Below, one piece after another: positions 43,931 through 54,986 of a stretch of DNA of 64,000 bases (positions are counted from its first letter, which is position 1; the number at the start of each line of letters is the position of its first letter). The notes beneath the pieces are model-generated. The model searched no databases. It worked only from the letters and a program-made list of their open reading frames with translations, and had not been told where the DNA came from. Made by a program: the position numbers and the translations under genes. Source of the DNA: Hemerocallis citrina (Eukaryota; Streptophyta; Magnoliopsida; Asparagales; Asphodelaceae); assembly GCA_017893485.1 (NCBI GenBank), contig JACEHZ010000204.1:1-64000 (forward strand), read 5' to 3'.

Positions 43931-44149
43931 TCCGATGCCCAACACTTGGAGAAATTTTGCGACTAGTCAAACACAAAATCCGAGGTCTAACACTTGGAGA
44001 ATTTTTAGCCAAGCAAAAAAGTGTTTTCATTCAAAACTTAAAAAGCTTTTACGAGAGCAGTGGCCAGTCCGCAGTTAGGCTTTACACATGAAAAAAAAAG
44101 AAGAGAGAAAAGAAGCAAAAAGAAGACCAAATACGCAACCAAGTCAGGG
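43931..44149. other. T2 spacer between antisense units
   Basis: AT-rich, with the repeated phrase CTTGGAGAATTTT; a TAG ending the unit 1 C-terminal exon is near 44144. Nothing else seen. Confidence 0.4.
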
Positions 44150-46583
44150 GTCGACCTTTTTGTCGCTCGGGTCTGCCGACCCCTCGACGATTCCTATATC
44201 CTCGTCCTCGTCCTCGTCCTTGGAGCCGTCCTCCTCCTCACCTTCGGCCTCTGTCTCGCCCGAGCCTTCGACACTGTCGGCCTGTCCCTCGGGGCCGAGC
44301 ATTACCGAAGGAAGCTCCTCCCCCCCCCTCCACAGGGTCGTAAAAGTGGTAGGAGGAGGTGTCGAACCCCGGATTCTGAGCTGCGATATGAAGTAAGGCT
44401 CGGTCATACGCATCCTCCATGTTCTTAAACATGTGCTCCTCGGCCTCTTTCTGGACAGCCCTTTTCGCCCTTGCCACCTTCGATTGGTGCTTGGCCATGA
44501 CCCTTTCGGTCTCCTTCCGAGCTTTCTCCGCCTCCAACCGTGCTTTGGCCAGCTCCTCCTTAAGCGCGGCATTCTCCTTCTCTGAGGCCTTGAGCTTGGC
44601 TGCGTCGTCTGCCGATCGCTGCATAGCTTCGGCCAGCTTCGCCTCCAACCCCGCCACTTCTGCTCCGCCCTTTACCGAGAGGAGTTGCTTGGCTTCGAAC
44701 AGCTTCACAGCTTTCGCACGCTCCTACCTCTCTCGGTCGCACAGCGCCGTCAGCTCCTGTTCTTTGCTCGCGAACTCTTCGAGCAAAAAGTTGAAGTGGC
44801 AGAGGGTCTGAAAAGAGAACAAACAGTTAGAATCCGGACCTAAAAACTTAGAAAATTTCGAAAAAAATGCTTCAAGAAGAAATTGTTCGGTCTACTTACC
44901 GACATCGTGTTCCGAGCAATCTGCATTGTAGTGTCCCCGACCTCCCTGGACTTAAGCGCCGCTCGGTCCTTCGGGGTCGGCAGGTGCTTCACCGCCTGCA
45001 TACAAATGTTGCCGTCCCTCAAGAAGCCGTCGACTTTCATTACTTGCCAGTCGGGGATGAAGATCTGCTTATGCTCATCGGTCAGAATCTTCTCCGCTTC
45101 GGCGGTGAGAGGCGGAACTTGAAGGGCTAACGCCTCGCTCACGTTGAACGCGCCGGTCGACGAGCCGGGAGCATCTGTCTTCGTCGTTGGAGTCGGCGCA
45201 TCCGAGACAGGAAGATCGGAGGCCGCGACCTGGTCTTGCTCGGGATCGGCATCCGGGAGCACGACCACTTGCAGGTCGGCGGTCTTTGGGACCGAAGGTA
45301 TCTTCGGCGCTCGGCCGCCCTGAGGCCCTGTCGAGGGTCTCTTCTTCTTCTTCGCCTCCTGCTCCCTAGCCGCCTTGGCCTTCGCCATCAACGCCCTATA
45401 GTCCATGCCGGAAGACTCTGCACAAACCGAATGAAAAAACTTAGAAAAATTTTCAAGAACTTCAAGGAAAAAGTAAAAATACCAGAGGCATACTGGGATC
45501 GATCGGACTGAGACCCCCTCGGAACAAGGCCTCCTCGGTGATGTCCTTCCAACTAAGCGTCGGCAGGCCGAGGAGTTTCTTGAGGACTTCGGCCTCCTCG
45601 TCACTAAGCACTGGCTCTTTCTTCGCTCGCTTGGGCAGGCCCTCCCTCGACCAAGCTATCGGAATTGCCCAGGGTTCAGGAGCTCGGACAATAAAGTACT
45701 TCTCCTTCCAATGCTTGATCGAGTCCGGGTTCTCGATCAACTTCACGCCTGTCCGCGGTGAAAGGTAGAACCTCTGCTCGTTCATGTTCGGTTGGCAAGG
45801 ACGGTAGAGGCTCCGAAGAAGGAACAGACTTGGCTCGGTGCCGATCTCTTGACACCGAAGAACAAATGCCAAGACATGCCTCCAAGTGTTCGGCATCAGC
45901 TGGGCAGGACTCAGGCCGTACCAATTGAGGACCTCGACAATGAACGGGTGCAACGGCAAACGAAGCCCGGCGGCCAAGGAGTCGACTGGAAAAATGCACG
46001 TGTCTGCCGAAGACGACGTGCAGGCTCGGAAACCGGGTCCGGGGAGAAGTAGCCCATACTCGGCAGGGATTTGGAATCCAGTCCGAATTCGATGCAGATC
46101 AGCCTCAGTAAGGACCGAAGAGATCTGGTCCACCTCGGACATCTCTCTCGGCTCGTTTTCCTCCACCGACTTGGCGGTGCCCTGGGTCACCTTCTCTAGC
46201 ATCTCTTCGGAGTAGCTCCGTACTCCCCCCACGCTCGACAGAGCGATCGGCTGCCGACCGAACTCCCCTGCCGTCTTCGGCTGCTCTATGACCGTAACCA
46301 CTCCCTTACCCTTCCGGGACCTCGGTGAAACCTCCTGGAGTGGCTCGGCGACCTCCCCACTCTTGCTCGGCCGGACCACAGTCTGCTCGGTCGGCTCTAC
46401 CACCTCCTTCTCTTTACCCTCTCGGCTAACGACTCGGTCCGAGGCGGGGGTCTCATCTGAAGAAGTAATCTTAACCATTTTTTCTAAAGAGAAAGGAGAG
46501 AGACTGGCCTTGAAGTGACTGTTACGGTCGGAAAAGTTCGCCGGAGCAAAGAAACGCCTTGCCGCGAAAGCTAGCAGCGTCAC
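44150..46583 (-). pseudogene. T2 antisense unit 1: 'putative gypsy type transposon' domain plus coiled coil, three exons
   Basis: Likely start MVKITSSDETPASD near 46478. Exon 1 (to about 45486) has a basic/acidic N-terminus and the domain with FPVDSLAAGLRLPLHPFIVEVLNWYGL, FYLSPRTG and SIKHWKEKYFIVRAPEPW, resembling Pfam PF04195 (Transposase_28). Splice signals: donor CTCTG/GTATTT near 45482 and acceptor TTTGTGCAG near 45417; donor TCG/GTAAGTAGAC near 44900 and acceptor GTTCTCTTTTCAG near 44812. Exon 2 is Lys-rich, then IFIPDWQVMKVDGFLRDG. Exon 3 is a long coiled coil (ALKEELAKARLEAEKARKE) with one TAG near 44728. Function unknown; homologous to T1 5434-7951. Confidence 0.75.
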
Positions 46584-46672
46584 CCGGGAGCTAAAAACTT
46601 CGATGGTGAAGAGTAAAAACTTGAGTAAGAAAGTAAAAGTGAATAATGAGATTGGGGGTAGGGGAGTGAAGA

Positions 46673-46679
46673 CTTATAG
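46673..46679 (-). promoter_or_regulatory. TATA-like box for T2 antisense unit 1
   Basis: The minus strand reads CTATAAG followed by a C-rich tract (TCTTCACTCCCCTACCCCC), about 200 nt upstream of the likely ATG. Same layout as T1 near 8105. Confidence 0.45.
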
Positions 46680-46834
46680 TAAAAGAAAAGTCTCTTGGAC
46701 TTTGTAACGTAAGGGCGCGACTCTTGATCGGCTTTTGAAGCGTTACGAAAGCCCAAACGACTTTGAACCCGAGCAGCAACGGTTGGCGAAAAGGCAAAAC
46801 GTTTCAATTCAAGTCAAATAGCTCGACACACACG

Positions 46835-47053
46835 GGATCTAAATCCGAGCGACGTGCGATCCGACCCCAACATCAAAGAGCCCGGTCGGCTGCCGAGAAA
46901 GTGCCCATCCGAGCCCCAAAACGGAGAAAAATCACTTTTCCCTCAACATTCGTGTAAGATCTCGATTAGACGGCCCAGATCTTACCAGCGTCACTAAACG
47001 ACAAGATAGTGTTTTCTTGGGAACTGAGCCCGTCTCAAGATTCGTGCCACCAT
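46835..47053 (+). repeat. T2 223-bp tandem array, unit left of the solo LTR
   Basis: GCCGAG at 46892 and at 49855 are 2,963 bp apart; subtracting the solo LTR (2,735) and one 5-bp duplication leaves 223, the unit length measured further right. Confidence 0.9.
47049..47053 (+). repeat. Target-site duplication ACCAT, left copy
   Basis: ACCAT precedes TGTAGCACC and recurs at 49789-49793 after GTTCTACA. Confidence 0.95.
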
Positions 47054-47627
47054 TGTAGCACCCCGAATTTCTAGATGAATAACATAGAAAATACGTGGCA
47101 CATTCCCAGTGATCCACTTCAATATAACAATAAACACAACCAAACACCACTAGAATTTTCAACATTTATTACAACCAAACATTACATATCACAGCGGAAG
47201 ACTAAACAACCAAACTCAACAAGTCTTTACAACTCAACACTGAACACTTAATAATCCATTTATCCAAAAGGCTAACTCAAGCATCCATTCTCCAACTCTA
47301 AGCGATAACCTGCATCAAGTGAGGCTAGAGTTGAACCCTAACCCCCAAACTAAAGGGGTCAGCCATAAATGGTGTGAGTGGCATAAAAATCAAATAGCAA
47401 TACAAATGTACTTAAATCATAGCATTCAACCAATAATAACCAAAGGTGTAAAGTGTGAAATAGCAAGAAATGTAAACAACAAGTGATATCCAAAACCAAA
47501 AGTCAAGTGTGAAAAACAGGAAATCCAAATGCAGAAAAGTGAGTCAAGAAAACATGATGACTAAATGCTGACAACGATGACTACTAAGAGATGGAGATAA
47601 ACTATGATAATTTGCCCATGCTTGATC

Positions 47628-47910
47628 ATTCAGGAGATAGATCCCACATCTCAGGTATTTCACTGGATAATTCAGGAGATCTTCCCACATCTAAACACAG
47701 TCTCATCATCACAAGAATACCACAAAAGCGTCGCCTCGACCTTGATAATTCAGGAGTTCAATCCCACATCTCAAGATAATTACTTGGATAATTCAGGAGA
47801 TATACCTCACATCTCAGGTTAACTACCTGGATAATTCAGGAGATAAATCCCACATCTCAAGTTAACTACTTGAATAATTCAGGAGATTAAGTCTCACATC
47901 TAAAGCCTTA
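47628..47910. repeat. 43-bp tandem repeat inside solo LTR C
   Basis: ATTCAGGAG recurs at 47669, 47748, 47791, 47834 and 47877 (an earlier unit is at 47627), mostly 43 bp apart. Each unit has CCCACATCTCA and GGATAATTCAGG. Confidence 0.85.
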
Positions 47911-48298
47911 CTGAGGTGCATAACTCATGTTCCCATTCGTCATGACACTACTAATGCCTGTCCTTATAAATTTGGGTTACTGAACAAAATCTCCTAGAGT
48001 AGTGTACCCCACCGGACTAAAAATCTGAATAATTGAAAATTCGCCTCAATGGGCCTCAACAAATAACTCAACAAATATCTCAACACCGGTATACTAGGGT
48101 CACGTACCTCTAGAGACTCAAAAACAAATATCTGAACAAAATCCCACTAACTGAGTGGCTCAACTGAATATCTCAAAATCATATTCTTAAAGAATATCTC
48201 ACAATCAAATACTGAACAAATATCTCAAAATCAAATACTGAACAAATATCAAAAACTGAACAAAGATCTCAAATCAAACGTACAGATCCCTCAGTGCC

Positions 48299-48624
48299 AG
48301 TCGACTCATGCTGAGGTAAGTCGACTGTCCAAAGGACGATTCTCCAGAATTTCACAAAAACAATCTAAGGCAATATCAGTCGACTAGGGAAAGTCATCAG
48401 TCGACTGCCCCGAGACAAATCACAATAATTCTCAAAAATATAGTCTAAGTATTTAAGTCGACTGAAAGGTTCATAGGTCGACTGTCCAGAAAGGACTAAA
48501 CAAATATACAATCAGCAGACCAGTCGACTGACACAGTCTAAGTCGACTGTCCCGAACAATTCTCAAGGGACTGAAAATAATCAATAGCGTCGTACCAGTC
48601 GACTGTACGGTAAGCCAGTCGACT
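48299..48624. promoter_or_regulatory. Five AGTCGACT palindrome pairs in solo LTR C
   Basis: Starts at 48299/48319, 48378/48399, 48456/48476, 48522/48541 and 48597/48617: 20, 21, 20, 19 and 20 bp within pairs, 66-79 bp between pairs. Only the 48476 member is a variant (GGTCGACT). Most extend to CAGTCGACTG. Confidence 0.75.
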
Positions 48625-49788
48625 GTCGGCCTACAGTTAACAAAACTAGGTCTGAATACAAAAATCAATCTGAAGATTTCTTAAAGAATCATGGTTCATT
48701 ATTTATCAAACATTAGTTCATACACAAGCCAAAGATAACTCTCAAGTAATCTCCAATAAGATTGCATTACTCATCAATCAATTCCTCAAATCTCAACTTC
48801 TCAAGATCTAAACCACAAATCTTCCATTAGGGTTTCTCAACAAAATTTCTTTCTCAACTCTTAATCAAATTCTGATCTAAAATTCATAAGATCTAGATGT
48901 TTATCATTCGATCACAATATAATCAATTCTTAACATTCCTTCCAATATTACGATTCCATAGATCAATATTTCCTCAACAAATCTTGATAGTTTCTCATAC
49001 ATGGTCCAAATATCAACAAGTGTTCTCATCGTCCATATCAAATAAAAGATCCATATCATACATACAATGAGACAAACAAAACAACATCATACCGATCTCA
49101 AACAAAGTGCAACAAAGTATCTCACGTCATTCATCAATCAAACAACAAAACAAACAAGCAAAACAAAAACAAACCACTCACCTTGTTTTGAAGAAAAATC
49201 CACAAAAACTCTTCTCCTTGCTAGATCCAAAAAGTCTCTTCTTGCTCCTCAAACAAATCCCAAAAATCTGAATATTCTCTCAATGACGGCTGGGAATAAA
49301 AATCCCTTTTATATGCCGGATTATTATTAGGGTTTTACCATACTTTGCAAAACAATCCTTTCAAGAACACAACTTTCATATATATCCATTATTCTTGTAA
49401 ATTCAATAAAACTCCTTTAAATTAGGATCTAATAGAAAATATATTTCTAAACTTCAGCCAATACTGCTCAAAACGTCCAGAATACCGATTTTGCATTTCA
49501 ACCCATGAAAATGTCAATTTTGCAAATAAGTCCTTCTTTTCTCAAAAATTGCAAATAGTATCAATTAATTTCAGAAAAATCTGGATAAATACTACATAAA
49601 TCCTAAATAATAAATAATGATTTTTCATAAAGAAATATTAATTTTTCAAACTTCTAAAAAGTCATTTGCACGTGTTTTGCACGTGTACAAAAGATAAATT
49701 TCTTAGAAAATATTAAACAAATCTCCAAAAATCATTTAAATTCATTTTCAAATAATTAAAATAATATTTGAAAATATGGGGTTCTACA

Positions 49789-50880
49789 ACCATCCAACGG
49801 CTCAGATCGCGCCACGTTGCTCGGACTGCCGAGCCCCTAGACCTCCGGTCGGCTGCCGAGCAAGTGCCCATTTGAGCCCCAAAACGGAGAAAAATCACTT
49901 TTCCCTCAACATTCGTGTAAGATCTCGATCAGACGGCCCAGATCTTGCCAGCGTTACTAAACGACAAGATAGTGTTTTCTTGGGAACTGAGCCCGTCTCG
50001 AGATTCGTGCCACCATCCAACGGCTTAGATCGCGCCGCGTTGCTCGGACTGCTGAGCCCCTAGACCTCCGGTCGGCTGCCGAGCAAGTGCTCATCCGAGC
50101 CCCAAAATGGAGAAAAATCACTTTTTCCTCAACATTCGTGTAAGATCTCGATCAGACGGCCCAGATCTTGCCAGCGTCACTAAACGACAAGATAGTGTTT
50201 TCTTGGGAACTGGGCCCGTCTCGAGATTCGTGCCACCATCCAACGGCCCAGATCGCGCCACGTTGCTCGGATCGCCGGGCTCCTAGACCTCCGGTCGGCT
50301 GCCGAGCAAGTGCCCATCCGAGCCCCAAAACGGAGAAAAATCACTTTTCTCTCAATATTCGTGTAAGATCTCGATCAAACAGTCCAGATCTTGCCAGCGT
50401 CGCTAAACGACAAGATAGTGTTTTCTTGGAAACTGGGCCCGTCTCGAGATTCGTGCCACCATCCAACGGCCCAGATCGCGCCACGTCGCTCGGACAGCCG
50501 AACCCTCAGACCCCCGGTCGGCTGCCGAGCAAAGGCCCATCCGAGCTCCAAAATGGAGAAAAAAGCCGCCGAGCGACAACGACCGTTGGATCTTCTAGAA
50601 ATTCGCGCTTCTGGTGATGGACGGTCCAGATCGTGCCACGTGCGCTAAACGAAAAGATAACATTTTTTTGGGAAACGCGCCTCCTCGAGATTCGTGCCGG
50701 GATCCGACGGCACAGATCGCGCCACTCACTCGGACAGCCGAGCCCCTAGACCTCCGGTCGGCTGCCGAGCAAGTGTCCATCCGAGCTCCAAAACAGAGAA
50801 AAAAGCCGCCGAGCGACTACGACCGTCCGATCGCCCAGAAAATCGCGCTCAACACAGATAAAGGGCCCAGATCAAGCCAC
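49789..50880 (+). repeat. T2 223-bp tandem array, right part (ACCAT copy at its start)
   Basis: GCCGAG ends at 49860, 50083, 50306, 50529 and 50769: 223, 223, 223 and 240. Units contain CGACAAGATAGTGTTTTC, GATTCGTGCCACCATCC and CGGTCGGCTGCCGAGC. T3 carries relatives of this unit on the minus strand. The last two units are more diverged. Confidence 0.92.
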
Positions 50881-51287
50881 GCCATAAATAGGTATTAAAA
50901 ATCAGTTTTTATTTATTTTAATCGTTTTATTTATTTAAAAATTGCGAAAAAATTACTAAAAATTCGGGAAAATTAACTAGAAATTCTAGAAAATAATTAT
51001 AAATTCAGGAGAATATTTTTGAACCCCTGAATGAACAATTATTGCCTAGAATGTATTGTGAAGGCCCCCGAACGATTGGTCAACACATCGCAAAATTAAA
51101 TAAATAATCCGAAAAAATAGATAAAAACCGTCGGATATTCAGAAGAACTTAAGAATAGCTTACAGCTTCAAAAATCACCTCACTACCCCCTTCGAGATTC
51201 AAAACCCTTCATTCGGACTCCGATACAACTCCACTAGCCACTAAAACAGTTAAACTACTCCTCAAAGGCTGATCAAACTCAGTCTTT
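50881..51287. other. T2 AT-rich region before the PPT
   Basis: Non-coding. It has many AAATT(C)-type runs, then CTACTCCTCAAAGGCTGATC, which is also found next to T3's PPT on the minus strand. Confidence 0.7.
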
Positions 51288-51303
51288 AGGAGTGGGGGGC
51301 TCG
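51288..51303 (+). promoter_or_regulatory. Polypurine tract of T2
   Basis: AGGAGTGGGGGGCTCG lies directly before the 3' LTR start; T1 and T3 have AGGAGTGGGG-like counterparts. Confidence 0.85.
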
Positions 51304-51901
51304 TGATATGGCTAAAAATGGGGTTAAATCGGAACCGTCCAGATTAGACACGAATCTTAAAGCTCAGGGGTAAAACGGTAATTTCGCCCACCAACGGGTC
51401 TAAAGCGGGTACTGGTTATCTTTTCCGAAGACCCACTTACCCGCAAACGGATCCACCTCAACTGGGTGCGGGTTTCAACCCGCAGCAAACCCGGTCCAGA
51501 AGGGATAGAATTAGGATTTCTGATTAAATCCTAATCAACAGCCCTGATTCATAGTTATCCCTTCACTGGGGATTAGGGATTACATTCCTTATCTAACCAC
51601 AGGGGGATTACATTCCTAATCTAATCCCAGCGGCGCCTATAAATACCCCCCATCTATCTCCATTAAGGGGTAATCAATCTTTTGCCAATTTTTGCATTCA
51701 TTCATAATCACTTCTGATTACTGACTTGAGCGTCGGGGGGTGCATCGCCGGGAACAATCCCGGTGTCTCGCACTTCTTGCAGGTGAACGGCAGGAGCAAC
51801 GGTCAAACTTCGACGGAACAGGTAACAGGTTTGTTATTCAAAGTTTCCCAAGAACCCACAAATACTATCTGTTTGCCCCCACACCAGATTCAGCGGCAAC
51901 A
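51304..51901 (+). repeat. T2 3' LTR
   Basis: 598 bp, TGATATGGC ... CGGCAACA, with a TATA box at 51638-51646. It keeps the 21 bp missing from the 5' LTR. Confidence 0.95.
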
Positions 51902-51906
51902 CACAG
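51902..51906 (+). repeat. Target-site duplication CACAG, right copy
   Basis: Follows the 3' LTR and equals 9214-9218; T1's 55-bp array continues at 51907. Confidence 0.95.
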
Positions 51907-52490
51907 CGAGCCCCAAAATTCTCCTCTATTTCACAGGAGGCTCGGAGCTCGGATGGCACCGCGAGCCCCAAAATCCTTCTCTGTTTCATAGAAGCCTCGG
52001 AGCTCGGATGGCACCCTGAGCCCCAAAATCCTCCTTTATTCAACAGGTTGCTCAGAGCTCGGATGGCACCCTGAGCCCCAAAATCCTTCTTTATTCAACA
52101 GAAGGCTCGGAGCTCGGATGGCACCACATGCCCCAAAATCCTCCTCTAGTTCACAGTAGGCTCGGAGCTCGGATAGCTCTGCGAGCCCCAAAATCCTCCT
52201 CTATTTCACAGGAGACTCGGAGTTGGGATGGCACCCCGAGCCCCAAAATCCTCCTCTATTCAACAGGAGGCTCGGAACTCGGATGGCACCACGATCCCCA
52301 AAATCCTCCTCTAGTCAACAGGAGGCTCGGAGCTCAGATGGCACCGCGAGCCCCCAAAATCCTCCTCTAGTTAACAGGAGGCTCGGAGCTCAGATGGCAC
52401 CGCGAGCCCCCAATATCCTCCTTTATCCAACGAGAGGCTCGGAGCTCGGATGGCACCGCGAGCCCCAAAATCCTCCTCTTTCCAACAAGC
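51907..52490 (+). repeat. 55-bp tandem array of T1, right half
   Basis: About ten units with CTCGGATGGCACC and GAGCCCCAAAATCCTCC. The first begins mid-unit, completing the unit cut at 9218. Confidence 0.93.
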
Positions 52491-52493
52491 GAG

Positions 52494-52740
52494 GGGCTCG
52501 TCTACCGACCCACGACACTCGGCAAGAAGGCCCCTTACTCAACAGATCTCGGCATCCCCTTGCTTTTCCAATAAGTGAGGGGCTCGTCTACCGACCCTCG
52601 TCGCTTGCCAAGAAGACCCCCTACTCAACAAATCTTGGCATTCATTTGCTTTTCCAACAAGTGAGGGACTCGTCTACCAACCCTCGATGCTCGGCAAACC
52701 GAGCTCCGACTCTTCTGCGCCCGGCACTCCGCATGACTCC
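52494..52740 (+). repeat. 86-bp tandem repeat of T1, three units
   Basis: GGG(C/A)CTCGTCTACC-type starts at 52494, 52580 and 52665. Units carry TTGCTTTTCCAA(C/T)AAGTGAGG. Confidence 0.85.
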
Positions 52741-52876
52741 AATAGAGGATCCCTTCATCATACCCTCCCTGACCTATTCTGGAAGATACAGATCTTATTT
52801 CTCACCGTACACACCACTCTGCTCGTCCTACAGAGGCAAAGAACCACTCCTACCTGACCGGGTCACCCAGCCCTCC

Positions 52877-52892
52877 AGGAGTGGGGTGCTCC
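52877..52892 (+). promoter_or_regulatory. Polypurine tract of T1
   Basis: AGGAGTGGGGTGCTCC lies just before TGATATGGG. Confidence 0.8.
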
Positions 52893-53440
52893 TGATATGG
52901 GTCAGATGACGCGGCCCCTCCTGGGCCACAGGATCCCCTCAAAGAGCGTTCACCGCCCGATCATCCGGGTCTACCACGTCAGCCTAGAAACTACCCAGGC
53001 CTCCACCATGTCAGTCCTAAACCACCCCGAGCCTGTGCCACGTCAGCCCTATACCGCTTGGGCTTCTGCAATGCCAGGCCCACGGGCAACCGGGTCCAGA
53101 CCCGGTTGGCTTCTTCTATAAACATCAGACCCTCTACCCCTTCCAAAGGTAATCAATCTTTTTCCTCTCAAACCCTAGTTACTGTTACTCTCTCTCAGTA
53201 GCTTACTAGATCGTCAGAAGGTCTACCACCGGGACCAACCCTGGTGTTTCTAGATCAAGTGCAGGTACACGAGACCATCAGATCCGAGCCTCCAGATCCG
53301 AGCCAAGAATTCGATCTCCACCTCGCTCCCACCTCTACTCCCGAACTGTACCCTTGGCTGAGGGTCGGGGCCACCGTCCGCACCGAAGCTTCTGTAAAAA
53401 TACAAATCGAGAAAAACTCACACCTGATGCATCCACACCC
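52893..53440 (+). repeat. T1 3' LTR (right edge uncertain)
   Basis: Starts TGATATGGGTCAG after the PPT. A TATA box CTATAAA lies at 53114-53120, and TAATCAATCTTTT and GGGACCAACCCTGGTGTTTC correspond to parts of T2's LTR. The rest is diverged. With the 5' LTR outside the window, the right end (about 53380-53450) cannot be fixed. Confidence 0.75.
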
Positions 53441-54180
53441 CTAAAAAACAAACCGCATCAATTATGAAATTAATTAATGTGATATTAAGAGTGTAAACAG
53501 ACTTATATTTTGGAACAAAAAATTTAAAACTACTTACATTTTGGAACGGAATACGGATGCATGGAGTAGTAAAGTACATCCAATTTCTCTCTATCTGTCA
53601 TTTCTTTGAAATTTTTCTGACGAAGAGCTATCATGCACTGAAAATGATTTAGTCATGTTAATCATGTGATGCTATAAATGAATTTTATTTTGAAGAAAAA
53701 CTATAGTTATGAAAAGAAAACTAAAAATGATTTAGTCATGTTATTCATGTGATGCGTATATATGAATTTTATTTGAAAAAAAAATATAGTTATGAAAAGA
53801 AAATTGCTTTATGTATTTATCTCCCTCCTTTTCCTATATATATAAGTCTAATGTAAATGGAAATCTGGAAAAATCATTATTTATGGCCTACTTGTTATAT
53901 ATATTAGAATACAAGTGCAATTTCCCTTAATCCTTCTACAACTTTGAAGTTTTAGCATAGTGACAGGGACTTTCACATGGTATCAGAGCAACCCAGGTTC
54001 GAATCCCGCTGGCTACGCAATTTAAATGCTGATTAAAAAAAATACCACTGCGTATTGTTCATGTCTCGGCCCACAATTTGTTGGGTATTTATGTTGTTTC
54101 TTTAGCCCATAAAAAAAAATTTGCCGCTTGACCTGTGCAATTTCCTTTAACCCTTCCACAACCTCGAAGTTTTAGTAAAT

Positions 54181-54289
54181 TATAATAGGAGAAGGTCTTA
54201 GTGTCATGTGTAAATTTGTAAATCTACCAACGCGTGCATTGCACGTACATAACTAATAAGAAGGAGACCTCAGGTTCAATTCCTCACTA

Positions 54290-54358
<69 letters not shown>

Positions 54359-54478
54359 AATATTATAATGGGAGAAGGTCTTAGTATCATGTGTAAATTT
54401 GTAAATCTACCAACGCGTGCATTGCACGTAAATAACTAATAAGAAGGAGATCTCAGGTTCAATTCCTCACTACGTCAA
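54181..54478 (+). repeat. Duplicated 115-bp segment around a TA microsatellite
   Basis: Copies at about 54181-54296 and 54363-54478 share GGAGAAGGTCTTAGT, CCAACGCGTGCATTGCACGT and CTCAGGTTCAATTCCTCACTA; only a few bases differ. (TA)n at 54292-54356 lies between them. The last phrase looks like a Pol III B box. Confidence 0.8.
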
Positions 54479-54755
54479 ATTTTTTACTTGATTTTTTTTG
54501 ATATATTAAATGTGCATCACACATGTAAATTACTATCTATCTATCTATCTATAATATAATATATAATCTCCACTATTTTAATGGAAGAGTTGGAGTTGTA
54601 AATCTACCTCAACTCTCTCATTATCTTTTAAAAATATATAATTATATTTGTTAAGACATGCATCGCGCGTGTAAATCAGAGTTTTTACATATTTATATAA
54701 AAAAAATACATGCATCGCAAGTGTATATTACTAGTATATATATATATGGGAAAAG

Positions 54756-54909
54756 GGGGTATGAGCAACTTGCTCATTTAGTAAATAAGCAATTGATGAT
54801 GTGTCATGCATGTAATTGAAAAATTCTTAAAAGGGTTAGTTGTCTAATGTATCACATGCATGCCACATAATCACTTGCTCATTTACTAAATGAGCAAGTG
54901 GCTCATAGG

Positions 54910-54911
<2 letters not shown>
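54756..54911. mobile_element. Foldback/MITE-like element
   Basis: Two arms of about 60 bp in inverted orientation share ATGAGC(A/C)ACTTGCTC, ATTTAGTAAAT(A/G)AGCAA and CATGCATGT, around a loop of about 30 bp. Each arm also contains its own palindrome (TTGCTCATTTA/GTAAATGAGCAA). It sits in TA-rich DNA, so a TA-type duplication cannot be told from the microsatellite. No transposase. Confidence 0.6.

Positions 54912-54980
<69 letters not shown>
54912..54980. repeat. (TA)n microsatellite
   Basis: About 69 bp of alternating TA at the right end of the foldback element. Confidence 0.95.

Positions 54981-54986
<6 letters not shown>

Larger units (their letters stand above)
47054..49788 (-). mobile_element. 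Solo LTR, family C (chromovirus-like)
   Basis: 2,735 bp, TGTAGCACCCCGAAT ... GGGGTTCTACA, with ACCAT on both sides. There is no internal region and no coding. Edge sequence and the CACAGCGGAAG motif (47190, 136 bp in) resemble families A and B in the same orientation, so element sense is taken as minus. It holds a 43-bp tandem repeat and five AGTCGACT pairs. Confidence 0.92.
9219..51901 (+). mobile_element. T2, complete but nested Tat-lineage Ty3/gypsy element
   Basis: LTRs of 577 and 598 bp begin TGATATGG and end GGCAACA. The element has a primer site after the 5' LTR and a PPT before the 3' LTR, with 5-bp duplications CACAG on both sides. It carries gag-pro-RT-RH-aRNH-INT in sense and coding units in antisense. 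Inserts: a chromovirus complex (15311-42676) and a solo LTR (47054-49788). A deletion at 42676/42677 removed the integrase end and following spacer. By eye the LTRs differ at about 25 sites (roughly 4%), mostly transitions, plus one 21-bp indel. Confidence 0.93.

Noticed and set aside
49067..49330. 87-codon ORF in solo LTR C
   Set aside because: Low-complexity Lys/Thr/Asn translation of AC-rich DNA inside an LTR.
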